A stretch of 64,000 bases of DNA from Cytobacillus eiseniae. Lineage in GTDB: Bacteria; Bacillota; Bacilli; Bacillales; Cytobacillaceae. Below the pieces are notes generated by a model, which was given only the letters and a program-made list of their open reading frames with translations, ran no database searches and was not told where the DNA came from. The DNA is taken from the NCBI RefSeq assembly GCF_017874625.1, contig NZ_JAGIKZ010000002.1:1-64000 (forward strand), given 5' to 3'. A program made the translations under genes and the position numbers. Position 1 is the first letter of the stretch, and the number at the start of each line of letters is the position of its first letter. This document shows, one piece after another, positions 7,899 through 15,951 of this stretch.

Positions 7899-7950
7899 TG
7901 TTAAGATAGAAGGATAGTTGTTAACAAAAATAGATCTAGGAAGTGATCTC

Positions 7951-8583
7951 ATGATCAAAAATCGAAATAATACGATTGCATCTATTATTGTTCTATTGTT
8001 TGGTGTTGTATTATTTTTCTTTGGCACTGATGGCTTCCAAGCATACACTGCAGAAACTGCAAGGGTAAACCAATTAATTGATGATAAACCTATCTTTCCT
8101 GAAGTAACTCTTGAGGATAGCAATGGAAGAACATATTCTATTGATGAATTTAAGGATAAATACGTATTTATTACATTTTTATATACATCCTGTGCAACGG
8201 TTTGTCCTCAATTAGAATTAAATATGTCGCAAGTGTATGACCTGCTGCCACCTAAATATATTGGCGAGGACATTGTCTTTTTAAGTATTAGTTTTGATCC
8301 GGAAAGAGATGACCCAGCTACATTGGACCGTTATAAGGATGCCTTTAATAGTGATGGGGAAACGTGGAGAATGGCTAGAGTTCCTGATCAAAGTGAATTA
8401 GAGTCATTGCTGGAGAAGTTTGGTGTGATCGTCATCCCTGATGAAACGGGGAACTTTGCTCACAATTCAGCCTTTTATTTAGTGGATAAAGAAAGCCGAT
8501 TGATTGATGTAATGGATTATACGAAAATTAATGAAGCAGCAGAAAAAGTGACACAAATTCTTGAAAATGAAGGAGGAGAATAA
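7951..8583 (+). CDS. SCO1/SenC family copper chaperone
   Basis: Sco proteins deliver copper to, or reduce the Cys of, the CuA site of subunit II. The 210-residue product has an N-terminal membrane anchor (about 8-26) and a thioredoxin-like outer domain with the copper-binding SCATVCPQ (CxxxCP) and the distal His in FAHNSAFYLVD. A TTG 33 bases upstream keeps the frame open, but AGGAAGTG at the right distance selects the ATG at 7951. It overlaps the next gene by one base and follows the reductase operon, so that CuA site is the likely target. Confidence 0.9.
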   Translation: MIKNRNNTIASIIVLLFGVVLFFFGTDGFQAYTAETARVNQLIDDKPIFPEVTLEDSNGRTYSIDEFKDKYVFITFLYTSCATVCPQLELNMSQVYDLLPPKYIGEDIVFLSISFDPERDDPATLDRYKDAFNSDGETWRMARVPDQSELESLLEKFGVIVIPDETGNFAHNSAFYLVDKESRLIDVMDYTKINEAAEKVTQILENEGGE

Positions 8584-9143
8584 TGATGAATCAATCAACA
8601 TTGGGCCTTCTCCTACTTGTTTTCCTCATTATTCCTCCTGTTGCTAATTTGATGGAATCAGTCATGATCATTCATATGCATATGCAAATGCCATTACTTA
8701 TCATTGCAGGGTTTTTGATGGGGAAGTTTTTCCAAATGCGCTTTCCACGTTTTTTCGAAAAATGGAACAATAATGGGATACCAGGAGTTCTTCTATTTAT
8801 TATTATAATGGCCTATTGGATGCTGCCACGAACAATGGATGAAGCATTGAATTTAACAAGTATTGAGATCTTCAAATTTATAAGTTTGCCATTTTTAGCT
8901 GGGGTACCGCTTCGGGACAGTTGGAGGAAGCTAAGTAAATTTGGCAAAAATACACTTATCGTTCTTTTTACACTCGCATTTATATTCATGGGTTGGTTAT
9001 ATATTAATTCACCCATTCAGTTATGTAATAATTATCTAGTCATTGAGCAAATCATCCTTGGATGGGGTTTTTTAACAATGGGAATTGGTTTAATAGTCTA
9101 TTTAGGGTATACATTCTTCGTCGACCCTTCAGATTATGTTTAA
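8583..9143 (+). CDS. Membrane protein with His/Met motif, probable copper or oxidase assembly role
   Basis: This 186-residue protein has five or six membrane helices. The second hydrophobic segment carries IIHMHMQMPLLI, a cluster of alternating His and Met that recalls the HM-rich helices of CtaG-type assembly factors, although the protein is much shorter than CtaG and I see no further similarity. Its start codon overlaps the Sco stop codon (TAATG), so the two are coupled. Context and motif suggest copper handling for the reductase; this is inference. Confidence 0.7.
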   Translation: MMNQSTLGLLLLVFLIIPPVANLMESVMIIHMHMQMPLLIIAGFLMGKFFQMRFPRFFEKWNNNGIPGVLLFIIIMAYWMLPRTMDEALNLTSIEIFKFISLPFLAGVPLRDSWRKLSKFGKNTLIVLFTLAFIFMGWLYINSPIQLCNNYLVIEQIILGWGFLTMGIGLIVYLGYTFFVDPSDYV

Positions 9144-9151
9144 GTAAAAGG

Positions 9152-9184
9152 GATAGCCACTTAAATAAGGCTATCTTTTTTTTG
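9152..9184 (+). terminator. Terminator of the sco operon
   Basis: A 7-bp stem GATAGCC/GGCTATC is followed by nine T residues. Confidence 0.88.
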
Positions 9185-9250
9185 TCTTTCAATCCTATCC
9201 TTAATTCATTATTATAGGGATATGAGAAATTTTGAAAGGAATTGTATTCC

Positions 9251-10615
9251 ATGTGGAGAAAGATTCGTATTTGGCTCGATAAATTAACACCTGCTCAAGT
9301 GATTACAGGGTATTATTTATTAGCTGTAACCATCTCTGTATTATTATTAAGTATTCCGGCTGTTCATAAGCCTGGAGTAAAGGTGGCATTCATTGATACT
9401 GTTTTCACAGCAGTTAGTGCAGTAAGTGTAACAGGATTGACCGTTGTGAATATTTCCGAAACATATAGTGTTTTTGGTTATTTTGTAATCATGGTGATTT
9501 TACAATTTGGCGGGGTTGGCATTATGGCGATCGGTACGTTCTTCTGGATGCTGCTTGGCCGGAAAATTGGACTCCGCAGTAGAAAATTGATAATGGTTGA
9601 CCATAATCAATTTGCTTTAGCGGGGCTCGTGCATTTAATTAAGGAAATTATTAAAATTATTTTTCTTATTGAATGTATTGGCGCTCTTATCCTAGGGTTT
9701 CACTTTTTAAGTTATTATTCTACTTGGGAAGAAGCTTTTCTTCAAGGCTTGTTTGCAGCAGTTAGTGCTACAACAAATGGCGGCATGGATATTACCGGAA
9801 AATCCCTCCTTCCGTTTGCTGGGGATTACTTTGTTCAATTGATGAATATTATTTTGATTACTTTAGGTGCAATTGGTTTCCCTGTCCTAATTGAGGCAAA
9901 AGAGTATTTGTTTAGGAAGAGAAGTGAACATGAAATTCCTTTTCGCTTTACGCTATTTACAAAGCTTACAACATTAACATTTGCTGCTCTACTTGTATTT
10001 GGGACCGTTATTTTGCTTCTTTTAGAATTTCAGCATTATTTTAAAGGAATTGAATGGCATAAAAGCTTCTTCTATGCATTCTTTCAAGCAGCTACGACGA
10101 GAAGTGGTGGACTTTCTACAATGGATGTCAGTCAATTTACTTTGCCAACACAATTAGTCTTAAGCATTTTAATGTTTATTGGTGCTTCTCCAAGTTCTGT
10201 AGGTGGAGGAATAAGGACTACAACCTTTGCATTAAATATTTTATTTCTATTCCACTTTGCTAAAGGGAACCGGGAAGTAAAAATATTTAATAGAGAGCTC
10301 GATCAAAATGATATTATAAAATCATTTGTTATTACTACTTTGGCTACGATTATGTGTTTTGTATCCGTCTTATTGATAAGTATTTCAGATCAACAGCTTC
10401 AACTAATTGAAATTATTTTTGAAGTTTGTTCTGCTTTTGGAACAACAGGACTTTCAATGGGGATTACGTCTAGTATGAGTGATTTCGGTAAATGTGTGCT
10501 GATGGTTTTAATGTTTATCGGAAGAATCGGGTTAACATCCTTCTTATTCATTATTGGTGGGAAGGAAAAGAAAGCGAATTATCATTATCCAAAAGAACGA
10601 GTAATTATTGGTTAA
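9251..10615 (+). CDS. ktrD: Ktr potassium uptake channel subunit (KtrD/KtrB type)
   Basis: KtrB/D proteins form the dimeric membrane pore of the Na+-dependent Ktr K+ uptake system, gated by a KtrA/C ring. The 454-residue protein has the four pore-loop repeats expected: SVTGLTVVN, ATTNGGMDIT, ATTRSGGLST and FGTTGLSMGI, each with the selectivity Gly. A TTG nine bases upstream touches the AAAGGA ribosome site, so the ATG at 9251 is chosen. Position after sigI-rsgI-sspD matches ktrD of B. subtilis, and a ktrC homologue lies at 61.4 kb. The two are unlinked in B. subtilis as well. Confidence 0.85.
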   Translation: MWRKIRIWLDKLTPAQVITGYYLLAVTISVLLLSIPAVHKPGVKVAFIDTVFTAVSAVSVTGLTVVNISETYSVFGYFVIMVILQFGGVGIMAIGTFFWMLLGRKIGLRSRKLIMVDHNQFALAGLVHLIKEIIKIIFLIECIGALILGFHFLSYYSTWEEAFLQGLFAAVSATTNGGMDITGKSLLPFAGDYFVQLMNIILITLGAIGFPVLIEAKEYLFRKRSEHEIPFRFTLFTKLTTLTFAALLVFGTVILLLLEFQHYFKGIEWHKSFFYAFFQAATTRSGGLSTMDVSQFTLPTQLVLSILMFIGASPSSVGGGIRTTTFALNILFLFHFAKGNREVKIFNRELDQNDIIKSFVITTLATIMCFVSVLLISISDQQLQLIEIIFEVCSAFGTTGLSMGITSSMSDFGKCVLMVLMFIGRIGLTSFLFIIGGKEKKANYHYPKERVIIG

Positions 10616-10679
10616 GCAAAAATAAGAGGAATCATTTAATTAAATAAAGCTCCTTTTTAATGAATAAGGTTAAATAAAA

Positions 10680-10704
10680 AAACGCTCATTTTGAGCGTTT
10701 TTTC
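10680..10704. terminator. Bidirectional terminator between ktrD and the DUF3905 gene
   Basis: AACGCTCA/TGAGCGTT is a perfect 8-bp stem with T residues on the plus side and a run of A on the left giving a T tract on the minus strand. Confidence 0.88.
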
Positions 10705-10710
10705 ATCTGT

Positions 10711-11058
10711 TTAATCTGTTCCTCGTCCAACGTCTTTCGTTGGATGCATGAAGGGAACGGCTTTAGGCGGCTTTTTGCTTTCCAGTAACTCCTTATTTTC
10801 TGGTGTGTTCCATCCAATATCATTCGTTGGGTGAACCCATTCATCTCCAGCCATGATCGAAGGATCGGTTTCATCACTCCAATTTTCTAATGGAGATTGT
10901 TTCGATGCGTAGAAGCTGTCACCAATTATGACTCCATGTGAATTCTTAAATGGCGGTTCCATCTTAATTCCTGTGTGTTTAAAACTCGGTGCCTCAATCT
11001 GATGTGGAAGGGTTTCATCAATATCTAATTTTTGATTTACTTGTTTTTTCTCGTCCAT
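10711..11058 (-). CDS. DUF3905-like protein of unknown function
   Basis: The 115-residue soluble, acidic protein lacks signal peptide and membrane segments. The stretches PPFKNSHGVIIGDSFY and AGDEWVHPTNDIGWNT match what I remember of the DUF3905 family, which I know only from spore-forming Bacillaceae; a related HPT-x-D motif recurs at the C-terminus (MHPTKDVGRG), suggesting two copies of a short motif. AAAGGAATGATACCTAA precedes the ATG. Function unknown; a spore-related role would be a guess from distribution. Confidence 0.75.
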   Translation of the reverse strand: MDEKKQVNQKLDIDETLPHQIEAPSFKHTGIKMEPPFKNSHGVIIGDSFYASKQSPLENWSDETDPSIMAGDEWVHPTNDIGWNTPENKELLESKKPPKAVPFMHPTKDVGRGTD

Positions 11059-11254
11059 TTAGGTATCATTCCTTTTTGAAAAAATCGAAAATTTTATTAA
11101 CTGCTCATTTCGTTTATATGAGACCTATAATTTTCTTCTTATTGTTTGGATTAAAAGTGATTTTATTAATACAATATAAGGAATTTTGTTGGTGAATGAA
11201 AAAAAGCTGCAAGCAGAAAATAAGAATGTACTAATATAAATAGGAGGCGTTCAT

Positions 11255-11416
11255 ATGGCAAAAAGAAAAGCACAATTTGATGCCGTTGAAAAATATAGCA
11301 AAACACCGAAGAAAAACTTAGCAGAAACTGAATTTTCAGCAGAGTTCAGTCAGGGAGAGAACCCAATGAAAGGTGCTAATCGAAATTCGAAGCAGGGAAG
11401 AAAAGGCAGAGCTTAA
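11255..11416 (+). CDS. Small basic hydrophilic protein, unknown
   Basis: A 53-residue product (MAKRKAQFDAVEKYSK at the N-terminus, SKQGRKGRA at the C-terminus) is preceded by an excellent AGGAGGCGTTCAT and followed by a strong terminator, so it is very likely a real monocistronic gene. Composition (Lys, Gln, Asn, Glu, Ser, no Cys or Trp) resembles minor small acid-soluble spore proteins, but I do not recognise a family. Confidence 0.7.
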   Translation: MAKRKAQFDAVEKYSKTPKKNLAETEFSAEFSQGENPMKGANRNSKQGRKGRA

Positions 11417-11421
11417 ATAAG

Positions 11422-11453
11422 AAAAAGCCGATTTCAATGAAGTCGGCTTTTTG
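11422..11453. terminator. Bidirectional terminator
   Basis: AAAAAGCCGA and TCGGCTTTTT arms with a TTTCAATGAAG-type loop separate the small plus-strand gene from the convergent radical SAM gene, with a T tract on each strand. Confidence 0.85.
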
Positions 11454-11464
11454 AAATTCATTAT

Positions 11465-13219
11465 TTATTTTTTAAATGCAGTTGCAAAAATTGTAGACCT
11501 TTCTATACTAGAATCAAAATAGGATAAAATAGTCGTCTCTCTTTTTTCGATGATTCCTTCTGCAAAATATTTATCCAGATTAAATGAGAGTTTCTCAACA
11601 AGTGTATGCTTGTATAAGTCCTTTTCGGAAAGCTTTAGCTGGATGAAATCAGTTCCTAACTGATTAGGGTTTTGGATAATTTCTTGATAAATGGCCGATC
11701 TTTCAGGTTTTTCATAACTTGAGGCAGCCCCCCACCATGGTTTACGAGGCTTATATTTCTGTCTAGTTAAATAATCATATTTCATTAGTCCTTCGATCAC
11801 GTCAAGATTAACGATGTCTTTTGTTTCTAAAAATTCATAGAGCCGCTTGTATAAATCCTCTAATTGGTGACCAATTCTTGACCAGCCTTTTTGCTCCCAA
11901 TAACTTCCGAATTCTTGGAAAAAGTCAAAAGGGGAAGGGAAAGATTCGGTTACAAGGTATTCGATTGTGAAGTCCATCCGGTGGTCATTCCAATATTTTT
12001 CAAGTACATCCTCTACCTGTTTAATACGAATAATATCATCAAAGGATAGGACATTGTTTCCGAGCATTTCATATGGAGAATGATCCATATAAATATATTT
12101 ATGTGCATCCGCATTTAATCGAAGCCCTGTACCTCTTAATAACTTCAGAAATCCAAGCTGTAATTCCTCCGGACGCATAGCAAATACATCATTAAATGTC
12201 TTTCTAAATGAGTAATAATCTTCTTCTGGAAGACCTGCAATTAAATCAAGATGCTGATCTATTTTTCCACCATTTTTCACCATCGTTACAGTGCGTGATA
12301 ACTTCTCAAAGTTTTGTTTTCTTTTAACAAGTTCGTTTGTATAATCATTGGTTGATTGAACGCCGATCTCGAAGCGGAATAACCCAGGGGGTGCTTCCTC
12401 ATTTAGAAATTCAATAACTTCTGGTCTCATAATGTCTGCCGTAATTTCAAATTGGAAAACCGTTCCTGGTAAATGTTCATCAATCAAAAAGCGGAACATC
12501 TCCATTGCATAGCTTCGGCTTATATTAAATGTACGGTCAACAAATTTTATCGTCTTTGCTCCATTTTTCATTAAATAGCGAATATCATCTTTCACTTTTT
12601 CTCGATCAAAATAGCGGACACCAACTTCAATTGAAGAAAGACAGAATTGACAGCTAAATGGACAGCCCCTGCTTGTCTCAATATAGACGACTCTTTTTCC
12701 AAGATGAGGGATATCTTCCTCAAATCGAAAGGGGGAGGGGAGTGTACGAAGATCGAGTTTGTTTCGCTGAGGATTAATTTTCACTTTTCCTTCACTGCGG
12801 AAAGCTATGCCATGTACATTTTCCATATGCATTTCACCGGCAAGCTCTGTGAGCAATTGCTTAAAAGTTTCTTCGCCTTCACCAATGGCAATATAGTCAA
12901 ATTCATTTACATTTTCCATCCATTCGTGTATATCATAGGAAACTTCAGGTCCGCCTACAATAATATGAATGGTTGGATCGATTTTTTTAATCATTTTTAC
13001 TACCTTAATGGTTTCTTCAATATTCCATATGTAGCAGCTAAAGCCGATGACATTCGGCTTTTTCCGGATTAGATCAGTAACTATATTCATGATCGGATCT
13101 TTAATTGTATATTCTACAATTTCAATATCAAATTCAGGCTGTGCAAATGCTTTTAAATAACGAATAGCAATATTCGTATGAATGTATTTCGCATTCAAAG
13201 TTGAACAAATTATCTTCAT
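11465..13219 (-). CDS. B12-binding-domain radical SAM protein
   Basis: This 584-residue protein has an N-terminal cobalamin-binding-like Rossmann domain (about 1-140, including GGPEVSYD), a radical SAM core with the cluster motif SRGCPFSCQFCLSS near residue 193, and a C-terminal region of the DUF4080 type. Such enzymes do radical methylation or related C-C chemistry; no substrate can be named. An in-frame ATG ten codons upstream exists, but AAAGGAG nine bases before the ATG at 13219 fixes the start. No neighbour on the same strand suggests a pathway. Confidence 0.88.
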   Translation of the reverse strand: MKIICSTLNAKYIHTNIAIRYLKAFAQPEFDIEIVEYTIKDPIMNIVTDLIRKKPNVIGFSCYIWNIEETIKVVKMIKKIDPTIHIIVGGPEVSYDIHEWMENVNEFDYIAIGEGEETFKQLLTELAGEMHMENVHGIAFRSEGKVKINPQRNKLDLRTLPSPFRFEEDIPHLGKRVVYIETSRGCPFSCQFCLSSIEVGVRYFDREKVKDDIRYLMKNGAKTIKFVDRTFNISRSYAMEMFRFLIDEHLPGTVFQFEITADIMRPEVIEFLNEEAPPGLFRFEIGVQSTNDYTNELVKRKQNFEKLSRTVTMVKNGGKIDQHLDLIAGLPEEDYYSFRKTFNDVFAMRPEELQLGFLKLLRGTGLRLNADAHKYIYMDHSPYEMLGNNVLSFDDIIRIKQVEDVLEKYWNDHRMDFTIEYLVTESFPSPFDFFQEFGSYWEQKGWSRIGHQLEDLYKRLYEFLETKDIVNLDVIEGLMKYDYLTRQKYKPRKPWWGAASSYEKPERSAIYQEIIQNPNQLGTDFIQLKLSEKDLYKHTLVEKLSFNLDKYFAEGIIEKRETTILSYFDSSIERSTIFATAFKK

Positions 13220-13309
13220 AGCAGAAAACTCCTTTAGAGTAATGAACATCAGCTAACTATTATAACATATTGTCGTCAAATACAAGAAAAGAGATTCAAA
13301 TCAGTACAA

Positions 13310-13347
13310 TAAGAAAAGCCGTAATCCTTTGAACTGGATAATACGGC
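13310..13347 (-). terminator. Terminator of the CBO0543-type gene
   Basis: On the minus strand GCCGTATTATCC pairs imperfectly with GGATTACGGC and is followed by TTTTCTTA. Confidence 0.7.
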
Positions 13348-13377
13348 AATGTATCGAATGCGAGGATGAATGAAAAA

Positions 13378-13860
13378 TCAGGATGTTGAATTTATCTTGA
13401 AAAACCAGCGATGGAAAATTCTCGAAACAAAATAGGTCAGCCATATAGTGGAAAAGCTCCAGTACCAACTCCATTTTTTGTACTTAATTAGTTTTGTATA
13501 TTTAACAGCATAAATTTCAAAAACAATAATAATGGAAGTATGGATCGCATAATAAAGTGTTTTTATATAATAATTTCTCTTTTCAGGGTAATGCAAATTA
13601 AATAAGGAACATAAAGCAGGGTAAACAAAGTATTCGAATGTAAAGCTAGTCTTGCTTGCTTTCTTAAAAAACAGCCTGGATGGATAAGAAATGAGTCCTC
13701 TTTCAACTACTAATAAACCAAAGAGCCAAGTGATTATGTGTTTAACTAAAAATGATACGCTGGCCTCTCGAATTCGGTTTTTAGGTACAAAAATAAATAA
13801 TAATAATGTTGTAACAACCCAAGCAGATAATTCAATTTTTTTTTCAAATTTTTGTTTCAT
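13378..13860 (-). CDS. CBO0543 family membrane protein
   Basis: The 160-residue protein has four or five membrane helices and a basic C-terminus. It resembles the family named CBO0543, common in Bacillus and Clostridium and without known function: the R/K-E-A start of helix 2, SYPSRLF and the YFVYPALCSLFNLHYP stretch are typical. A GTG three codons upstream is possible, but AAAAGGTG is placed for the ATG at 13860. No operon partner. Confidence 0.72.
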   Translation of the reverse strand: MKQKFEKKIELSAWVVTTLLLFIFVPKNRIREASVSFLVKHIITWLFGLLVVERGLISYPSRLFFKKASKTSFTFEYFVYPALCSLFNLHYPEKRNYYIKTLYYAIHTSIIIVFEIYAVKYTKLIKYKKWSWYWSFSTIWLTYFVSRIFHRWFFKINSTS

Positions 13861-13914
13861 TTTTTTCACCTTTTCATTTCCAAGTTTTCCTTCTGCTAAG
13901 GCTATTTATCGACT

Positions 13915-14103
13915 TTACACCTCACTAATTTCATTCATGGGAATGAACAGAAGCTTATGGATGAATCCATTATATTTCTCAATATAAAAGTCCAATTCAT
14001 CACCTTCTGTATAGTGATTATTCTTAGATTATCCGTTGAAGTAAATCTTATTCTCCGGAGTGAAGGTTGTTAATATAGAAAAAATGCTGTCAATCTCTTT
14101 CAT
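13915..14103 (-). pseudogene. Small gene interrupted by an in-frame TAA
   Basis: Reading leftwards from the ATG at 14103, 24 codons (MKEIDSIFSILTTF, then PENKIYFNG) are followed by TAA at 14031-14029. The same frame then continues for 37 more sense codons, including EGDELDFYIEKYNGFIHK and LLFIPMNEISEV, to a final TAA. Both halves look like ordinary protein and share one frame, so a nonsense mutation in a roughly 62-residue gene is the simplest reading. No good ribosome site is seen. The family is not recognised. Confidence 0.45.
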
Positions 14104-14206
14104 ACTAAGGGCTGTTTAATCAAATTAAAATGATCTCGAAAATGAACGATGATATTGGTACAAGCATTCCATTATAGTCATCATAAAATAGCAGGAGGTG
14201 ATAAAA

Positions 14207-14860
14207 TTGGCATTTATTGAAGAGATTTCATCTTTTGCTGTTAAATATATGAAGCAGGAAGGAATACTTGCTTCTTTAACCCTTGCTCAAGCGATATTGG
14301 AAAGTGACTTTGGTCAATCAGAATTGGCTGTGAAAGCAAATAATCTATTTGGAATGAAGGCACATTCAACTTGGAAAGGTCCAGTCTATCAAAAGAAGAC
14401 AAAGGAATTTTCAAGAGGCAAATGGGTTGAAGGGCTCGCTGTATTTTGCAAATTTGCGAGCGTGGAAGAATGCATTGAATACCGAAGTACCGTATTCTTG
14501 AAAAAAGCACAATACAAGCCTTTATGGGGTGTAACAGATTATAAAGAAGCATGCCGCATCATTTGGCAATGTGGCTATGCAACAGATCCCAATTACCCGC
14601 AAAAGCTCATAGATGTAATTGAGAAGTACAAACTGTATGAATTTGATAATGAGTTGAAGGCTATGCCTGAAAGGGGAGAAAGTGCGAGTACTGATACAAA
14701 AAAGGAAGCTGCCTTAGAGGAATTACAAAAGGAAGCAATCCGTTTAGGAATCACAGATGGAAAAAACTCACTAAGGAAATTAAATCAATTTTATACTTGG
14801 GCTGCGACAGTTCCTTTAGTCCAACGAGTGGTGGAGCTGGAAAAGAAATTAAAGGGATAA
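14207..14860 (+). CDS. Glucosaminidase-domain cell-wall hydrolase without signal peptide
   Basis: The 217-residue protein carries an endo-beta-N-acetylglucosaminidase domain of the FlgJ/LytG class over about residues 8-145: LTLAQAILESDFGQSELA with the catalytic Glu, NNLFGMK, and GYATDPNYPQKLIDVIEKY. A C-terminal region (about 165-217) has no recognised wall-binding motif. AGGAGGTG at 14193-14200 points to the TTG at 14207 as start, not the overlapping GTG at 14198. There is no signal peptide, so it may be released by holin or lysis, or act inside the sporangium. Confidence 0.82.
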   Translation: MAFIEEISSFAVKYMKQEGILASLTLAQAILESDFGQSELAVKANNLFGMKAHSTWKGPVYQKKTKEFSRGKWVEGLAVFCKFASVEECIEYRSTVFLKKAQYKPLWGVTDYKEACRIIWQCGYATDPNYPQKLIDVIEKYKLYEFDNELKAMPERGESASTDTKKEAALEELQKEAIRLGITDGKNSLRKLNQFYTWAATVPLVQRVVELEKKLKG

Positions 14861-14889
14861 AGCCCCTTTTATAAAAGTATTAAATCAGA

Positions 14890-14919
14890 CATAAATAAAA
14901 AAGGGACCTACTTTGGTCC
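14890..14919 (-). terminator. Terminator overlapping the stop codon of the SinI-like gene
   Basis: On the minus strand GGACC-AAAGTA-GGTCC is followed by CTTTTTTATTT; the TAG stop lies in the loop. Confidence 0.75.
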
Positions 14920-15036
14920 GACAGAAGCTTGGGCAAAAAACTCTCTAATTTCTTTTAAGGGAATGCCCATCTTAAATGCAAGTAGAATAAGTTCTTTCCA
15001 TTCATTATCTACTTTTTCATTTTTGATTTCACTCAT
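14908..15036 (-). CDS. SinI-like antirepressor peptide
   Basis: This 42-residue protein matches the SinI antirepressor domain: DNEWKELILLAFKMGIPLKE followed directly by IREFF corresponds to the D-x-E-W-x-x-L-x-x-x-A-x-x-x-x-I-x-x-x-E-I-R pattern of B. subtilis SinI. SinI binds the DNA-binding repressor SinR and frees biofilm and matrix genes. CAGGAGGATGCAA precedes the ATG. It is not next to sinR, so it is an orphan of the kind also seen as SlrA. Expression is probably its own unit with its own terminator. Confidence 0.8.
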   Translation of the reverse strand: MSEIKNEKVDNEWKELILLAFKMGIPLKEIREFFAQASVGPK

Positions 15037-15040
15037 TTGC

Positions 15041-15408
15041 ATCCTCCTGGTTATGGGTATATTTTGGTATTGTTTATAAATAATGGGAGTACTGTGGATA
15101 TATTGTAAATTTCCTATCTTTACAATTTCTATACAATTAAGATTAATGAGTCAACGGAAGGAAATTTATTACCGTTTAATCATTTGCAAATAGTTAAATC
15201 AGAAAAGTTGGTGAAAAGTATTTATAGTGATTTTGGGGATTATTGACAAATTAGAAGTCGTGATCAAGATTTTAGGTATGTTACGACAAAAGTATCCTAC
15301 ATTCAATTTGAAGTCAGATTTACGAGTGTAAGATTCAAACGAAAAAATGTTGAGAGAACAGAGAATTCAATATGGGAAATTTAACAGTCCGTTATGCCCA
15401 AAATAAAG
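15041..15408. other. Intergenic stretch with no supported gene
   Basis: AT-rich sequence. No reading frame with a ribosome site, no palindrome cluster and no clear promoter were seen. Confidence 0.5.
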
Positions 15409-15450
15409 ACCGCTAACACCTTATATATCAAGGGTTAGCGGTTTTATTTT
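15409..15450. terminator. Terminator-like hairpin next to the tRNA-Arg 3' fragment
   Basis: Perfect 9-bp arms ACCGCTAAC (15409-15417) and GTTAGCGGT (15434-15442) enclose 16 bases and are followed by TTATTTTT. No gene ends here on the plus strand. In minus orientation it lies just past the tRNA 3'-end fragment, as the true tRNA terminator lies past the intact tRNA. Confidence 0.6.
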
Positions 15451-15490
15451 TACATCCCAGAAAGGAATTGAAAATACGACCAAGCATAGG
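15451..15490 (-). repeat. Duplicate of the 3' end of tRNA-Arg
   Basis: Plus-strand TACATCCCAGAAAGGAATTG and the bases that follow to about 15485 match the complement of the tRNA-Arg 3' half at 15951-15985 at roughly 27 of 32 positions (TCCCAGA-AGGAAT-GAA--TACGACC). The 5' half of the tRNA is absent. Such 3' fragments are typical of att sites left by tRNA-targeting integrases, or of a decayed tRNA duplicate. Confidence 0.6.
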
Positions 15491-15603
15491 TGGTGAGGAA
15501 ATTGTGGGAAACTAATACAAAGTCATAGTCTTGAAGTTAACGAATCATAAAATGAGATGACCTTAGAGATTATTATGATATACGTTTTGTAATGTGTTTT
15601 TAA

Positions 15604-15638
15604 AAATAAAAAACCCCTACGAAAACTAATTAAGGGGT
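15604..15638 (-). terminator. Terminator of the DUF4177 gene
   Basis: ACCCCT/AGGGGT arms on the minus strand are followed by a T-rich run; the structure overlaps the last codons of the gene. Confidence 0.65.
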
Positions 15639-15814
15639 CTCTCGAAAATCAATTCAAAATAAGCGGCTGAACCATATCCTTTAGTTGAAGGAGCAAAGAT
15701 TTGAACAAATCTCCATCCGTTTGATGCATGTTTGTTAATAATTTCCTGGTAGTTTTCTTTAGGTTTACTGCTCCAAGTACTTAATTCGATTTTAACGTAT
15801 TTGTATTCGTACAT
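15626..15814 (-). CDS. DUF4177 domain protein
   Basis: A 62-residue soluble protein starts [12 protein letters not shown] and contains [16 protein letters not shown] and ELIFERP, the pattern of DUF4177 (E-Y-K-x-V, G-W-x-L/F-V, F-E-R). Function of the family is unknown. AAAGGTGATATTC places the start at 15814, three codons inside the longest frame. It lies between the tRNA-Arg gene and its 3' duplicate, so it may be cargo of the same insertion event. Confidence 0.78.
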   Translation of the reverse strand: MYEYKYVKIELSTWSSKPKENYQEIINKHASNGWRFVQIFAPSTKGYGSAAYFELIFERPLN

Positions 15815-15897
15815 GAATATCACCTTTTTTCAGTAATGTTGTCTTGGTTAATATACGAATTAAGTGGTAGATGGTTTCATATTGAATGATAAGAATT

Positions 15898-15940
15898 AAA
15901 AACAGCCGACAGTCCCTTAAGTAGTAAGAGTTGACGGCTG
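15898..15940 (-). terminator. Terminator of tRNA-Arg
   Basis: On the minus strand CAGCCGTCA pairs with TGTCGGCTG (one mismatch) and is followed by TTTTTAATT. Confidence 0.75.
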
Positions 15941-15951
15941 CTTTTAATATA

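Noticed and set aside
13860-13869. GTG start for the CBO0543-type gene
   Set aside because: The AAAAGGTG ribosome site includes this GTG's own bases and is well placed only for the ATG at 13860.
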